From contig DKCU01000146.1 in NCBI GenBank assembly GCA_002451555.1, positions 1 to 29,102 of the forward strand: a stretch of DNA of 29,102 nt, in the 5' to 3' direction. The DNA is from Candidatus Segatella albertsiae. Its GTDB lineage: Bacteria > Bacteroidota > Bacteroidia > Bacteroidales > Bacteroidaceae. The notes under the pieces are model-generated. The model ran no database searches and was not told the origin of the DNA. It saw nothing but the letters and a program-made list of their open reading frames with translations. Of this stretch, positions 1 through 7,989 are shown piece after piece. Each line of letters starts with the position of its first letter. Within the stretch, counting starts at the first letter, position 1. Both the position numbers and the translations under genes were made by a program.

Positions 1-299
1 ATATTGCAAGCTCAAGCTCTAAGGTTGCAAGCTCAAGCCCTAATATTGCAAGCACTACAACAAAAAGGAGGCTTTCTTATGAGGAACTACGAAATATTAT
101 ATGTTTGAATAGCCAAGATTGGTTGTCTTTGGAAGAATTGTCTGTTCTCGTAAAGCGAGATAAGATTTATCTGAGGAATTTCATTATACCAAGAATGCTA
201 GCAGATAAAAGTTTGGAGATGATGTTTCCTGGAGTACCTAAGCATCCATGTCAAAAATATAAAAGTTTAATTAAAGGTAATAATGAAGATAAAGATTAA
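1..299 (+). CDS. C-terminal part of a COG2865/Schlafen (AlbA_2)-type ATP-binding regulator, 5' end outside window
   Basis: The frame is open from base 3 to the TAA at 297-299 with no stop, so the gene enters from the left; the TTG at 105 is an internal codon, not a convincing start. The visible part has a Ser/Thr-rich linker of three 7-residue units (IASSSSK, VASSSPN, IASTTTK), then a compact C-terminal domain with the pattern LSLEELSVLVKRD, YLRNFIIPRML, LEMMFPGVPKHP and QKYK. That pattern is typical of the winged-helix tail of Bacteroidota ATP-binding proteins of the AlbA_2/COG2865 group, which are thought to act as DNA- or RNA-binding regulators. The catalytic and AlbA parts would lie upstream of the window. 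A hairpin follows the stop. The family call rests on the tail alone; function is unknown. Confidence 0.65.
   Translation, partial: IASSSSKVASSSPNIASTTTKRRLSYEELRNIICLNSQDWLSLEELSVLVKRDKIYLRNFIIPRMLADKSLEMMFPGVPKHPCQKYKSLIKGNNEDKD
3..65 (+). repeat. Three in-frame 21-base tandem repeats in a protein linker
   Basis: Units begin at about 3, 24 and 45 and share the core TTGCAAGC; the first two also share TTGCAAGCTCAAGC. They encode 7-residue Ser-rich units. The third unit is degenerate. More units may lie left of the window edge. Confidence 0.7.
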
Positions 300-316
300 T
301 CCAAAATATGAGGAGA

Positions 317-344
317 TGAGAGGCTAGGTAAAGTTTGCCTCTCA
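317..344 (+). terminator. Probable terminator of the gene ending at 299
   Basis: A perfect 8-base inverted repeat (TGAGAGGC at 317-324, GCCTCTCA at 337-344) has a 12-base loop and is followed by a T-rich stretch. It lies 17 bases after the stop and before the end of the oppositely oriented gene at 365, so it may serve both. Confidence 0.5.
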
Positions 345-364
345 CTCTATTGCTTGTTATTTTG

Positions 365-1981
365 TTAATAGAAGTTTTTTATACGTTGTGTTAAGAAAGA
401 AGAATTGATGGTACTGTTCTTGAATGTTTTGTATTTCAAGTTGTTGGGACCCACATCCTTCTTGTAATGCTTCATGAGATAAGTGTTCTCGTAGTTGATG
501 TTTTCTTCAGGATTGGTGAAGACTTCGCTTTTGCCATAATACATCGCAATGGCTTGGTTTACCCAATATCCTGGGTCAGGCAATGCGTCGTAATGAGTGT
601 CGGAAGGAAGTTTGGTTGTCAAGGGTTTCAGTTCAATGACAGAATTGACAGTGCTTGACAAAATGCTTTCTCTTTCTTTCATTTCTTGGTCGCTTCTTTG
701 TATCTTGCCATGAACAAGTAAACTGAGTGTGCGATTGGTTGTGGAAGGTTTGAGAATAACAGCTAATAGCAGTATGATGACTGCATACAAGTATGAGAAT
801 TGAAGTGTTTTGTTATACTTCATTTTAACAGCATTGACAACTTGGTTGATGGCTGTGCTTAATGGGGCTTTGGTTTCTATCTTACGGATGTAAGCTCCTG
901 ATAAATAGTACATATTGACAAGAATGAACCAAAACAAAGCGTATGTATATACGTTTTGGACTCTGTTGGGACCTTCATATCCCATAGCGTAACAGTGAGG
1001 CAAGAAGAAGGAGCAATATAATCCTAGACTAATGAAGATGCAGAGCCAAGGGTGAGAGAACTTGAAAGATGATTTGTGCGCCAGCCTACTCACCATCGGA
1101 ACTAGGGTAAGGAAGGTTAAAGACATGACGCTGACGATTCTGTCGGTGATAAAGTCAAGGCCTTTATTGATAGTGATAGCCAAGGCATCAAAGATATGTG
1201 GATGATATTCTTTTACTGCTAGCTCGCGAAATGCGTTTCCTGGGGCTAAGATGCTGAAAGCAAAAGATATAAGATAAATGGCAAAGATGGAAACCAAGAA
1301 CTTTGGCATATGTTTTTGTTTCAACCATAAAATAGTTATAACTACAAATAGAATTGCAGCCATTCCAAATCCTGAGACAAAATTACCTCCTGCTATGAAA
1401 ACAGCAAGAACGATGGATGCCCCCCCGATTAAGTATTTGCGCTTTGTACTAGATAGTTCGTAAGCAATCAGCAAAGATGCCAAGAATAGCGACAGACTAT
1501 AATATAAGGTATAGTACATGGCTCCATTATACCAATAAAAAGCATCGTATGAAGAATAGACAAACTGTACGTTGATTAACACGAAAATAGTAGATACAAA
1601 TAGGTGTTCCAACATGGTTGTGTGGAGTACCTTGCGCATAATCATATATAATAAGGTGAAAGTGGAGGCAATAAGGCTTGAAAGCAAAAGAATCGGAACG
1701 AGCCAATAGACCCCAAATGCACCAGGCTGCAATGCCATAAGGAAGCAAGCTGAATAGGTTCCTTGCCAAATATGATACATGCTAACGGCTACATCCCAAG
1801 CGGCTACCATGCAAGCCGTTAAAGAATGCGTCGTGTTCCAAACTTTGTGAGCTTCTGCTCCGAAGACATAATCGTCAGAGAATGGGTGTAAATATTGACC
1901 AATCCACAAGATTGGGATGATAGATAGAATTAAAATTACCATTGCGGCAATTGTTACCCCTTTAAGCTGTTTCTTGTTCAT
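365..1981 (-). CDS. Polytopic membrane protein, DUF6056-like (possible GT-C type glycosyltransferase)
   Basis: This 538-residue protein starts with a short Lys-rich N-terminus and one hydrophobic helix (about residues 8-28). A periplasmic-side motif PFSDDYVFG follows, then roughly ten or more hydrophobic segments up to about residue 410. The last ~120 residues are hydrophilic. The layout, with an acidic D-D-Y after the first helix and many helices, resembles DUF6056 and GtrII/GT-C style lipid-linked sugar transferases. The GT-C idea is an inference, since no catalytic activity can be read from the sequence. It is the most downstream minus-strand gene of the glycan region and is separated from the GT4 gene at 2103 by a strong hairpin, so it may have its own promoter, although no TTTG/TAnnTTTG pair is clear upstream. 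The family name is from memory of the pattern. Confidence 0.6.
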   Translation of the reverse strand: MNKKQLKGVTIAAMVILILSIIPILWIGQYLHPFSDDYVFGAEAHKVWNTTHSLTACMVAAWDVAVSMYHIWQGTYSACFLMALQPGAFGVYWLVPILLLSSLIASTFTLLYMIMRKVLHTTMLEHLFVSTIFVLINVQFVYSSYDAFYWYNGAMYYTLYYSLSLFLASLLIAYELSSTKRKYLIGGASIVLAVFIAGGNFVSGFGMAAILFVVITILWLKQKHMPKFLVSIFAIYLISFAFSILAPGNAFRELAVKEYHPHIFDALAITINKGLDFITDRIVSVMSLTFLTLVPMVSRLAHKSSFKFSHPWLCIFISLGLYCSFFLPHCYAMGYEGPNRVQNVYTYALFWFILVNMYYLSGAYIRKIETKAPLSTAINQVVNAVKMKYNKTLQFSYLYAVIILLLAVILKPSTTNRTLSLLVHGKIQRSDQEMKERESILSSTVNSVIELKPLTTKLPSDTHYDALPDPGYWVNQAIAMYYGKSEVFTNPEENINYENTYLMKHYKKDVGPNNLKYKTFKNSTINSSFLTQRIKNFY

Positions 1982-2016
1982 AACTTCTATATTATTGTTG
2001 TTTTTTAATTTAAAAT

Positions 2017-2053
2017 ATGTTTGGATTATGTATCCCTAACATAATCCAAACAT
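2017..2053 (-). terminator. Strong hairpin between the GT4 and DUF6056-like genes
   Basis: A perfect 14-base inverted repeat (2017-2030 and 2040-2053, 9-base loop) lies 50 bases after the stop of the GT4 gene. On the minus strand it is followed by an A/T-rich tract (ATTTTAAATT). It fits a factor-independent terminator of the upstream glycosyltransferases, though the T-run is imperfect. An operator for the next gene is the alternative. Confidence 0.55.
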
Positions 2054-2102
2054 CGTAGTGTCGTTATCCTTGCATATTTGATTGTTAATAACTGTTGTAA
2101 AA

Positions 2103-3263
2103 TCAAACAATTTGTTTGTATATGTTTGATAGCTTTTGTGCTGAAGCTTCCCAAGAGAAAAGTTTACTCCTTTCCTTTTGTTTTCTTATTAGTTTCTTTC
2201 TTTCGATTCCGTCTAGGTGGTAAAAGGTCTCAAACTGCTCTTCGAAGTCAGTCGCAGTAGAATTCATATGGAAATAAATGGCGGCATCTCCTGCGATTTC
2301 TGGGAAACAACTTGCATGATTGAGAAGTACTGGGCACTCTGCTTTGTATGCTTCTAGAATAGGAAGTCCAAATCCTTCGTAAGAGGAAGGGTAGATGAAT
2401 GCGAGGGCATTGTGATAAAGGTCTAACATCTCATGATTGGTTACGACAAATTCGTGTATAAAGCGGTCTTCTACGCTCCATGATTTAAACATTGCATTTT
2501 CTTCCTCGGTGAAAGATTTTCCTGTACAGATGACTTTTAAGTCCTTATGTCTCTTAAAAATAGGCACGCAACTTTTTGCAAAGAGATTGAAATTCTTGTA
2601 AAAATGACGTTCGCCAACAAAAAGAATATACTCATAGCTTCGCTTGTTGTTCTCTGTTGGAATATAAGGAGTTTCATCAACTCCATGATAGACAACGCTT
2701 ACTTGATTTTCTTTTATGTTCATTGTGCTGCATAAGTCTTTTTGGGTCTGTTCGCTTACAGCAATGAGATGTGTAGCTTTAGGTATGACCATATTCTTTT
2801 GTAGGATTTGAAAATCGTTGCGTGCATAGTATTGTGGAAACAATTCTGGTATCATGTCATGAACTGTTATCACAAAAGGTAAATTCCCAATATATTTGAG
2901 AAAATATGGATTGAAAAATGTCGGATGAAGCAGGTCGAATGCTTTTGACTTTATCTCTTTGCTAGATAGATATCTGTTAAGCTTTGGAGTACGGTCTAGT
3001 CGAGAGTATTCGCCAAACTTGGCGTTGTAGTAGAGTTTGTATAGCAATTTCTTTAAAGCGGAATCCTTGCTCCAAAGAAAGTTGTTATATAGTTCGCCTT
3101 CAGATTTATAGCCTAAGTTTTGAAGATATATGTTGTTTGATTCTAAGACACTGATGTGGGCATCAATGTCTTTCGGTAAATGAGAGTATAATTCTGCAAA
3201 ACAGCGTGATACTCCACCATGGGTTTGCATATCAAATGCTTGACTATCGTATAAAACTTTCAT
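2103..3263 (-). CDS. Glycosyltransferase family 4 (GT-B fold)
   Basis: The protein has 386 residues from the ATG at 3261-3263. An in-frame ATG further upstream (3335) would overlap the preceding gene by 59 bases and add 24 residues that do not resemble a GT-B start, whereas MKVLYDSQAF is the normal beginning of the first Rossmann strand. The N-terminal part has the THGGVSR loop typical of GT4 enzymes. The C-terminal half has GERHFYKN and, near residues 290-303, SSYEGFGLPILEA, the EX7E-type sugar-nucleotide site. It likely transfers a hexose from a nucleotide sugar to a membrane glycan at the cytoplasmic face. The GT2 gene ends 13 bases upstream, so the two are probably co-transcribed from the promoter at 4145-4176. 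Donor and acceptor cannot be read from the sequence. Confidence 0.85.
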   Translation of the reverse strand: MKVLYDSQAFDMQTHGGVSRCFAELYSHLPKDIDAHISVLESNNIYLQNLGYKSEGELYNNFLWSKDSALKKLLYKLYYNAKFGEYSRLDRTPKLNRYLSSKEIKSKAFDLLHPTFFNPYFLKYIGNLPFVITVHDMIPELFPQYYARNDFQILQKNMVIPKATHLIAVSEQTQKDLCSTMNIKENQVSVVYHGVDETPYIPTENNKRSYEYILFVGERHFYKNFNLFAKSCVPIFKRHKDLKVICTGKSFTEEENAMFKSWSVEDRFIHEFVVTNHEMLDLYHNALAFIYPSSYEGFGLPILEAYKAECPVLLNHASCFPEIAGDAAIYFHMNSTATDFEEQFETFYHLDGIERKKLIRKQKERSKLFSWEASAQKLSNIYKQIV

Positions 3264-3276
3264 CTTATTTTTATGT

Positions 3277-4107
3277 TTAAATGAATAAATCCTTCCACAG
3301 GATTCTAAAGCTATTTCTAAGAATTTTCCAATCACGGGCTAATGGCTTTTTTCGCATTGCTCGCCTAAGTTTGAATAGCAATTCTGCTGTAATGCGTGCT
3401 TCTTTCTGTTCTTTGCTCTCTTTCTTCTTTTGGGGAAGTTTGTGTTTGTCTGCAAACAAGTTCTTGAAGACAGCCTCTCTTTCATTTTGGGTTGAGTCAA
3501 CACATACGGAAGATATACCATCCATATAATATATTGATACAATAGTATTAATCCTTTTGTAAGAGCATTTTCCGAAGTACCAACATTTGAAGAAATGAGC
3601 CCAATCTGCAACAATTTTCAACTTTTCATCGTAAGGATTTTCTTTTAGTAGATGAGTCTTGATAAATGTGGATTGATGCTGTAGCGAATTCTCTTTAATG
3701 AAATCAAAAGAAATTTTCTCTGGAGGAGTACTCAGTGAAGCATAGTCGCTCTCTACAACGACGGTTCGTCCTACACAATAGTCATATCCGTCTAGTTCTT
3801 CGATTGCTGTTTCTAATGCACAACTAGAAAAGAAATGGTCGCCAGAATTCATAAATATGCAATATTCGCCATGGGCAATATGAATGCCCTTATTCATGGC
3901 ATTGTATATACCTTTATCCCTTTCGCTTATCCAAAAGTCAATATTCTTTTTGTTTAATTCTATGTATTCTTTGCTGCCATCGGTAGATCCCCCGTCTATG
4001 ACAATATATTCAAAATTATTATATGATTGAGAGATAACAGAGGGAATAGTCCTCTTTAATCCAGAGAGATTGTTAAAATTGATAGTTATAACTGTTATTT
4101 TCTTCAT
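3277..4107 (-). CDS. Glycosyltransferase family 2, WcaE-like
   Basis: This 276-residue GT-A enzyme has no membrane helix. The nucleotide-binding start is MKKITVITINFNN, with DGGSTDG at residues 38-44 and SERDKGIYNAMNKG around 61-74. The metal-site position is held by FMNSGD (85-90), so NSGD stands where most GT2 enzymes have DxD; this is normal for the WcaE-like (colanic acid) branch. The C-terminal ~60 residues are Lys/Arg-rich, which may tether the protein to the membrane. A clear Bacteroidota promoter lies 38 bases upstream, making this the first gene of a two-gene unit with the GT4 at 2103. Substrates are unknown. Confidence 0.85.
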   Translation of the reverse strand: MKKITVITINFNNLSGLKRTIPSVISQSYNNFEYIVIDGGSTDGSKEYIELNKKNIDFWISERDKGIYNAMNKGIHIAHGEYCIFMNSGDHFFSSCALETAIEELDGYDYCVGRTVVVESDYASLSTPPEKISFDFIKENSLQHQSTFIKTHLLKENPYDEKLKIVADWAHFFKCWYFGKCSYKRINTIVSIYYMDGISSVCVDSTQNEREAVFKNLFADKHKLPQKKKESKEQKEARITAELLFKLRRAMRKKPLARDWKILRNSFRILWKDLFI

Positions 4108-4144
4108 TGCGTTCTGTTCCTATGAATTGGTTGATAAATATTTG

Positions 4145-4176
4145 CAAAGATACAAAAAAAAAGCAAAAGTCACAAA
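4145..4176 (-). promoter_or_regulatory. Bacteroidota-type promoter for the 4107-to-2103 glycosyltransferase unit
   Basis: On the minus strand, TTTG (4173-4176) is separated by 20 bases from TATCTTTG (4145-4152), matching the -33/-7 consensus TTTG and TAnnTTTG. The leader to the ATG at 4107 would be about 30 bases. Confidence 0.75.
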
Positions 4177-4246
4177 GAGAAACATAATAATAAATATATT
4201 TTCTTTATTTTTGTAATGATATTATTGGTTTTAATTTTAGAATTAC

Positions 4247-5188
4247 ATGATTAGCATTATAGTTCCTGTATATAACGCAGAAAAAACATTGCGTCAATGC
4301 CTTGACAGTATTATATGTCAAAGTCCTCATAATTATGAAGTTATAGTTGTCGATGATGGAAGTATTGATGCTTCTCCCATGATTTGTGATGAGTATGCAA
4401 GAAAATATGATTGCATAACAACAATCCATAAGCGAAATGCAGGTGTTAGTAGTGCTCGAAATGTGGGAATAGAAGCGGCAAAAGGCAAGCTTGTTACCTT
4501 TGTTGATGCAGATGATTGGGTTGAGCCAAATTATTGTATGACTATAGCAAATACGGAGGCTGATCTTACTTTCTTTGCGGAAAAATGGCATTATTCTGAT
4601 GGTTCAACTTGTACCTTTGATTCAGGGGAAGATGAGATAAACGAAAACATAAAAGCGATAAATGAAAAATTGTTTTATTTGAGGAAAAATTCTGAAAACC
4701 ATGAATACTTTGGCTTTACTTGGAATAAGGTTTTTAGGCTAGATATTATTCGTAAATATAATTTGAGATTTGAGGAAGGATTGTCTTTCCGTGAAGATGA
4801 GGTGTTTACGCAAGAATATAGTCAACATATCCATTCTTTAAGAATCCTTTCTGATAGGCTTTATAATTATCGCTGTACGCAGACAGGTTTGACATTCCGT
4901 ACGAAAACACCCAATGAATATTTGTTATTAATATCAAAAATACAAGAAGAAGCTAGACGAACTTCAATAAATGCTTTGAAAGAATATGAATTGTCTCGTA
5001 TTCCAAAGCTATATTTTTTAGCGATGAAATCCGAGTCAAACAAAAAGCGTTGCATAGAACTATTTCAGGAGTTACGATGCTTTTGTAAAAATAATCATGT
5101 ACGTATTCCTACCCGTTCTGTCAAGTATATATTAAAGCATTTCAGTTTGTTAAAAATTTATATAAAAGCTTGTTATTCAAAATCCTGA
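4247..5188 (+). CDS. Glycosyltransferase family 2, lone plus-strand gene
   Basis: This 313-residue enzyme has a standard GT-A domain: MISIIVPVYNAEKTL at the start, VVDDGSIDAS at 35-44, NAGVSSARNVGI around 64-75 and the metal-binding DADD at 87-90. The C-terminal ~200 residues are the usual acceptor-binding region, without helices. It is transcribed opposite to its neighbours, its composition is visibly AT-rich, and its last 16 bases overlap the end of the convergent GT2 gene. A TATTTTTG box at 4206-4213 is in a plausible place for its promoter, but no TTTG stands at the right distance, so the promoter is uncertain. It could be a later insertion into the glycan cluster. Substrates are unknown. 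Confidence 0.87.
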   Translation: MISIIVPVYNAEKTLRQCLDSIICQSPHNYEVIVVDDGSIDASPMICDEYARKYDCITTIHKRNAGVSSARNVGIEAAKGKLVTFVDADDWVEPNYCMTIANTEADLTFFAEKWHYSDGSTCTFDSGEDEINENIKAINEKLFYLRKNSENHEYFGFTWNKVFRLDIIRKYNLRFEEGLSFREDEVFTQEYSQHIHSLRILSDRLYNYRCTQTGLTFRTKTPNEYLLLISKIQEEARRTSINALKEYELSRIPKLYFLAMKSESNKKRCIELFQELRCFCKNNHVRIPTRSVKYILKHFSLLKIYIKACYSKS

Positions 5189-5955
5189 GTGCTTAGCCCT
5201 TTCTCACACCTAACTCTTTCCAAGTCTTGGTTGAAATGTTCCTTGTTCTCTGCGCTGATATCGTCTCTCTTATGATAGAGGTGGTATTCTATGGCTTGGA
5301 ACTTGGCATATTTACGCTTGAGGCCTATGTTGAACAGGCGGTTGAACAAATCAAAATCTTCGTATCCATAGCCTACGAGTTCTTGGTCGAAGCCATTCAC
5401 ACCTTGGAGGTCTTTCATCCACATCGCCATATTGGCACCTCTTCCATAAAAGCGGCGCTTGTGGTAGAGGTTTTTTGTCCAAAAAGTAAGGAAAGGAAGC
5501 CGTAGGGCATTCTCTTTGCGTCTTACTCCCTTGGAATAGAAAGTGACCTTGATGCTCTTTTCTTTTAAGAGTTTATGGGTGAGAGTCTGCTTGAGAGAAG
5601 CTCTGCTTCCGATGACAAAATATCCTCTTTCTGCCAATCTTTCATGGTCGGCGATAAAATGGCGGTCCATGATGATGTCGCCATCTATAAAGACAATATA
5701 GTCACCATGAGCCATACGAAGGGCATTGTTTCTTGACTCTGCCAGGCGAAATCCTTTGTCTTCTTGCCAAGCATGGAGAAGTGGGCATGGAAAGTCCTTT
5801 GCAAATGACTCAATAAGTGTCTTGGTGCTCTCCCCAGACCCATCATCTGCAATGATGACTTCGTCGGGAATTCTTGTCTGAACTTTTGCGCTCATGAGGC
5901 TTAGTCGTAAAGCATCTGGGCGATTATACGTGGATATAATAAGCGTTATTTTCAT
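5173..5955 (-). CDS. Glycosyltransferase family 2 with C-terminal galactosyltransferase (Glyco_transf_7C-like) region
   Basis: This 260-residue protein has a GT-A core with ISTYNRPDAL near the start, ADDGSGEST at 36-44, EDKGFRLAESRNNA around 65-78 and the DGD metal motif at 91-93. The second half has FYGRGANMAMW, GVNGFDQE and GYGYEDFDLFNRL, the pattern seen in chondroitin-polymerase-type GT2 enzymes, where the ED pair belongs to the second catalytic region. It probably adds a hexose or HexNAc to a lipid-linked glycan in the cytoplasm. The gene follows the GT2 at 5963 after only 7 bases, so they form an operon. Its 3' end overlaps the convergent plus-strand GT2. Confidence 0.87.
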   Translation of the reverse strand: MKITLIISTYNRPDALRLSLMSAKVQTRIPDEVIIADDGSGESTKTLIESFAKDFPCPLLHAWQEDKGFRLAESRNNALRMAHGDYIVFIDGDIIMDRHFIADHERLAERGYFVIGSRASLKQTLTHKLLKEKSIKVTFYSKGVRRKENALRLPFLTFWTKNLYHKRRFYGRGANMAMWMKDLQGVNGFDQELVGYGYEDFDLFNRLFNIGLKRKYAKFQAIEYHLYHKRDDISAENKEHFNQDLERVRCEKGLSTQDFE

Positions 5956-5962
5956 CGTGCAA

Positions 5963-6976
5963 TTATATGGATTTTATTCCTTTATAAGCTTTTATCATAT
6001 ATCTAAACAATTTTCCTTGCGGATTCTTGCGCCAATGTTTGATGTATTTATATAAAAATATAGGACGACTCATCAATATTTGGTCAGACCGGCGATAAAG
6101 TTCTGGGTTGCTTTCTTTGAGTTTTTTGTCAAATTCGATGAGAACCCTAAGGTCTGGCTTTGTGCTTTTGAGCAAGTAATGTTTATAGATGAATTTAATT
6201 CTTTTGAACAATCTCTCGGACAGCAAGTCCTTTATCTCTTTAGGACATTCTTGGAGTCGGGTGAGACCCTCTAGCATATGGCTTGCGCAAATGACATTGT
6301 CTTGAAAATGATTAGAAGAAAAGTCACTTGCCATTGTCTGCCCCTCTCTGCCTAGTGTGTAAATGTAGAGATCTTCGGGTACGTACATGATGGTCTTTAT
6401 GGTTGCAAGAGGCAGGAAGACCCATTCCTGGTCCGTATATGATATGCCTTCGGTCTGCTTGTAGTTGATGCTTAGCAAGTTCTTGCGTTTATACGTAATG
6501 GCATGCATCCACAGGTTGAGGATGTCTTTGTGGAAACATATCTCTGGGAAGTTTAAAAGGGTGTAGCTAGGCAAGTCAAACGTGACGAACTGCTGTTTGC
6601 CATGGGTGTGGGATTTGACGAAGTTGGTGATAAAGGCATCGACATCGCAAGTTTCTGCTTTTCTTAATAAAACTCGCAGTGCAGAAGTGTTAAACTGGTC
6701 GTCAGCGTCTAATATTTTGATGTATTTTCCTGTTGCTTCTTGTAAACCTCTGTTGATGCAAGACCCATAATTTCCATTAGGCTTGTCGATGACTCTGAAG
6801 ATGTTTGGGTAGGCTTGCTCGTATCTTCGTGCTATTTCCAAAGAGTCGTCCTTGCTCCCGTCATTGATGACAAGTACTTCCAGTAGGTTGCCTTCAATAA
6901 TCAAAGATTGAAGGCAACGATCCAGGTAATCGTGCATATTGTATGTTGGCACAACAATAGTTAGTATCTTGTTCAT
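5963..6976 (-). CDS. Glycosyltransferase family 2
   Basis: This 337-residue protein has the GT-A sequence signs MNKILTIVVPTYNMHDYL, VINDGSKDDS (37-46), KPNGNYGSCINRGL around 65-78 and LDADD (89-93). The C-terminal half carries many Lys/Arg and aromatic residues but no obvious transmembrane segment. It lies upstream of, and 7 bases from, the GT2 at 5173. The 75-base gap to the DUF5672 gene before it has no clear promoter, so the three genes probably share the promoter at 7913. It most likely builds the same glycan as its neighbours; donor and acceptor are unknown. Confidence 0.86.
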   Translation of the reverse strand: MNKILTIVVPTYNMHDYLDRCLQSLIIEGNLLEVLVINDGSKDDSLEIARRYEQAYPNIFRVIDKPNGNYGSCINRGLQEATGKYIKILDADDQFNTSALRVLLRKAETCDVDAFITNFVKSHTHGKQQFVTFDLPSYTLLNFPEICFHKDILNLWMHAITYKRKNLLSINYKQTEGISYTDQEWVFLPLATIKTIMYVPEDLYIYTLGREGQTMASDFSSNHFQDNVICASHMLEGLTRLQECPKEIKDLLSERLFKRIKFIYKHYLLKSTKPDLRVLIEFDKKLKESNPELYRRSDQILMSRPIFLYKYIKHWRKNPQGKLFRYMIKAYKGIKSI

Positions 6977-7051
6977 AAATTTTCCTCGTAATTTTGAAGC
7001 TAATATATATTCAAATACTTCTTCTCGTATCCTAATTATACTGTCTTTTTC

Positions 7052-7852
7052 TTATGGTGAGACGATGCCAAAGGCTTCCTTGGGTATGAACTGGCTCCAG
7101 AATTTCTTGCGATGCTTGCGGTCGTAGCCATGTGCTGCCATGGGGAGATGCTCTTTGTTGATTTTATAGCATAGTTCTAATTTGCGATCAAAGGAGAAGT
7201 TAGCTGCTTGCTCTATCGTCGGGATTTTTAGTTCTTTTGGAACTAGTGCCCAGAAAATATCCTCGTTATGATAAGGGTCTGTCTGGGTATTGTAGAATTC
7301 TATTTCCTTGGAGTATTTCAAGCATAAGTCTCTGAACACTTTCACTTTCCTTAGGCTAAATCCTCCATTTCCTATGTTGCCAAACATTTGGCAATGGAGG
7401 TTTTTCTTTGCAGGTTTTAAGAAAATTCTTAGTTGGATATATTGTTTCAGAGGAAAATGCTCGTAGATCTTGCGATTGGGCCATGGGGCACCCACATGGT
7501 CTATTCCCTTGTTGCACCATTCCGAGAGTTCGTCTCTGAATACCCATACGTCTGTTTGGCAGATTAGCAAATATTCATAATCGGCAAACATATTATAGAA
7601 GTCTGCCGACATCATCATTTCATTGTAACCAGCTATGCCTTTAGCTTTACCTAGCCAAAGGTCGCTCACTTCTACTTCTCCTATTTGAGGGTATTTTTCC
7701 TTTAGATTTTCAATATTCAATCCTTTCGGTTTTAGAAAAACGGCAGGATATTCTCTAAAGACATGGAGGTTGTTGTCTAGTGCAAAAGCCTCGTTCTTGT
7801 ATAATTCTCTATATATAGGAATAACGATGATTACTTTTTTGTCAGATTTCAT
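7052..7852 (-). CDS. DUF5672 family protein, copy A (putative GT-A-like glycosyltransferase)
   Basis: This is a 266-residue soluble protein. Visible family landmarks are IVIPIYRE near the start, GYNEMMMSADFYNMF (75-89), the acidic QTDVWVF (99-105, in the place of a DxD), VGAPWP (120-125), GNGGFSLR (161-168) and NEDIFWALVP. DUF5672 proteins sit in glycan clusters and have GT-A-like features, so a glycosyltransferase role is a reasonable inference but is not shown here. The gene is a tandem duplicate of the one at 7990-8787: the first 109 residues differ at only seven positions, while residues 110-165 differ at about 19 of 56. Its leader starts at the promoter module at 7913-7962. Confidence 0.78.
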   Translation of the reverse strand: MKSDKKVIIVIPIYRELYKNEAFALDNNLHVFREYPAVFLKPKGLNIENLKEKYPQIGEVEVSDLWLGKAKGIAGYNEMMMSADFYNMFADYEYLLICQTDVWVFRDELSEWCNKGIDHVGAPWPNRKIYEHFPLKQYIQLRIFLKPAKKNLHCQMFGNIGNGGFSLRKVKVFRDLCLKYSKEIEFYNTQTDPYHNEDIFWALVPKELKIPTIEQAANFSFDRKLELCYKINKEHLPMAAHGYDRKHRKKFWSQFIPKEAFGIVSP

Positions 7853-7912
7853 TTCTATTTCTTTGCTATGTTTATTTGCAGAGTACTCTCACTCAAAGTT
7901 CTAGACTTTCTA

Positions 7913-7962
7913 CAAAGTTACTAAATTATACGCAAAGGTATTATGACCATACGTATAATTTA
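7913..7962 (-). promoter_or_regulatory. Promoter-operator module, copy 1 (before DUF5672 copy A)
   Basis: On the minus strand the box TAACTTTG (7913-7920) matches TAnnTTTG. Directly upstream are degenerate inverted copies of AATTATAC (7924-7931) and GTATAATT (7953-7960), with a further copy between them. The 50 bases match 43 of 50 with 10852-10901 before the AAA ATPase gene. No TTTG stands 19-21 bases upstream of the -7 box, which suggests that a regulator binding the repeats replaces or controls -33 contact. Confidence 0.6.
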
Positions 7963-7989
7963 TGGAAATTTAATAGAGTTGTGGAAAAT

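Noticed and set aside
3264..3335. Upstream ATG start for the GT4 gene
   Set aside because: It would overlap the previous gene by 59 bases and add residues that do not belong to a GT-B start; the ATG at 3263 begins the first strand properly.
4206..4213. TATTTTTG as promoter of the plus-strand GT2
   Set aside because: It fits TAnnTTTG but no TTTG lies 19-21 bases upstream, and the region is so A/T-rich that a chance match is likely.
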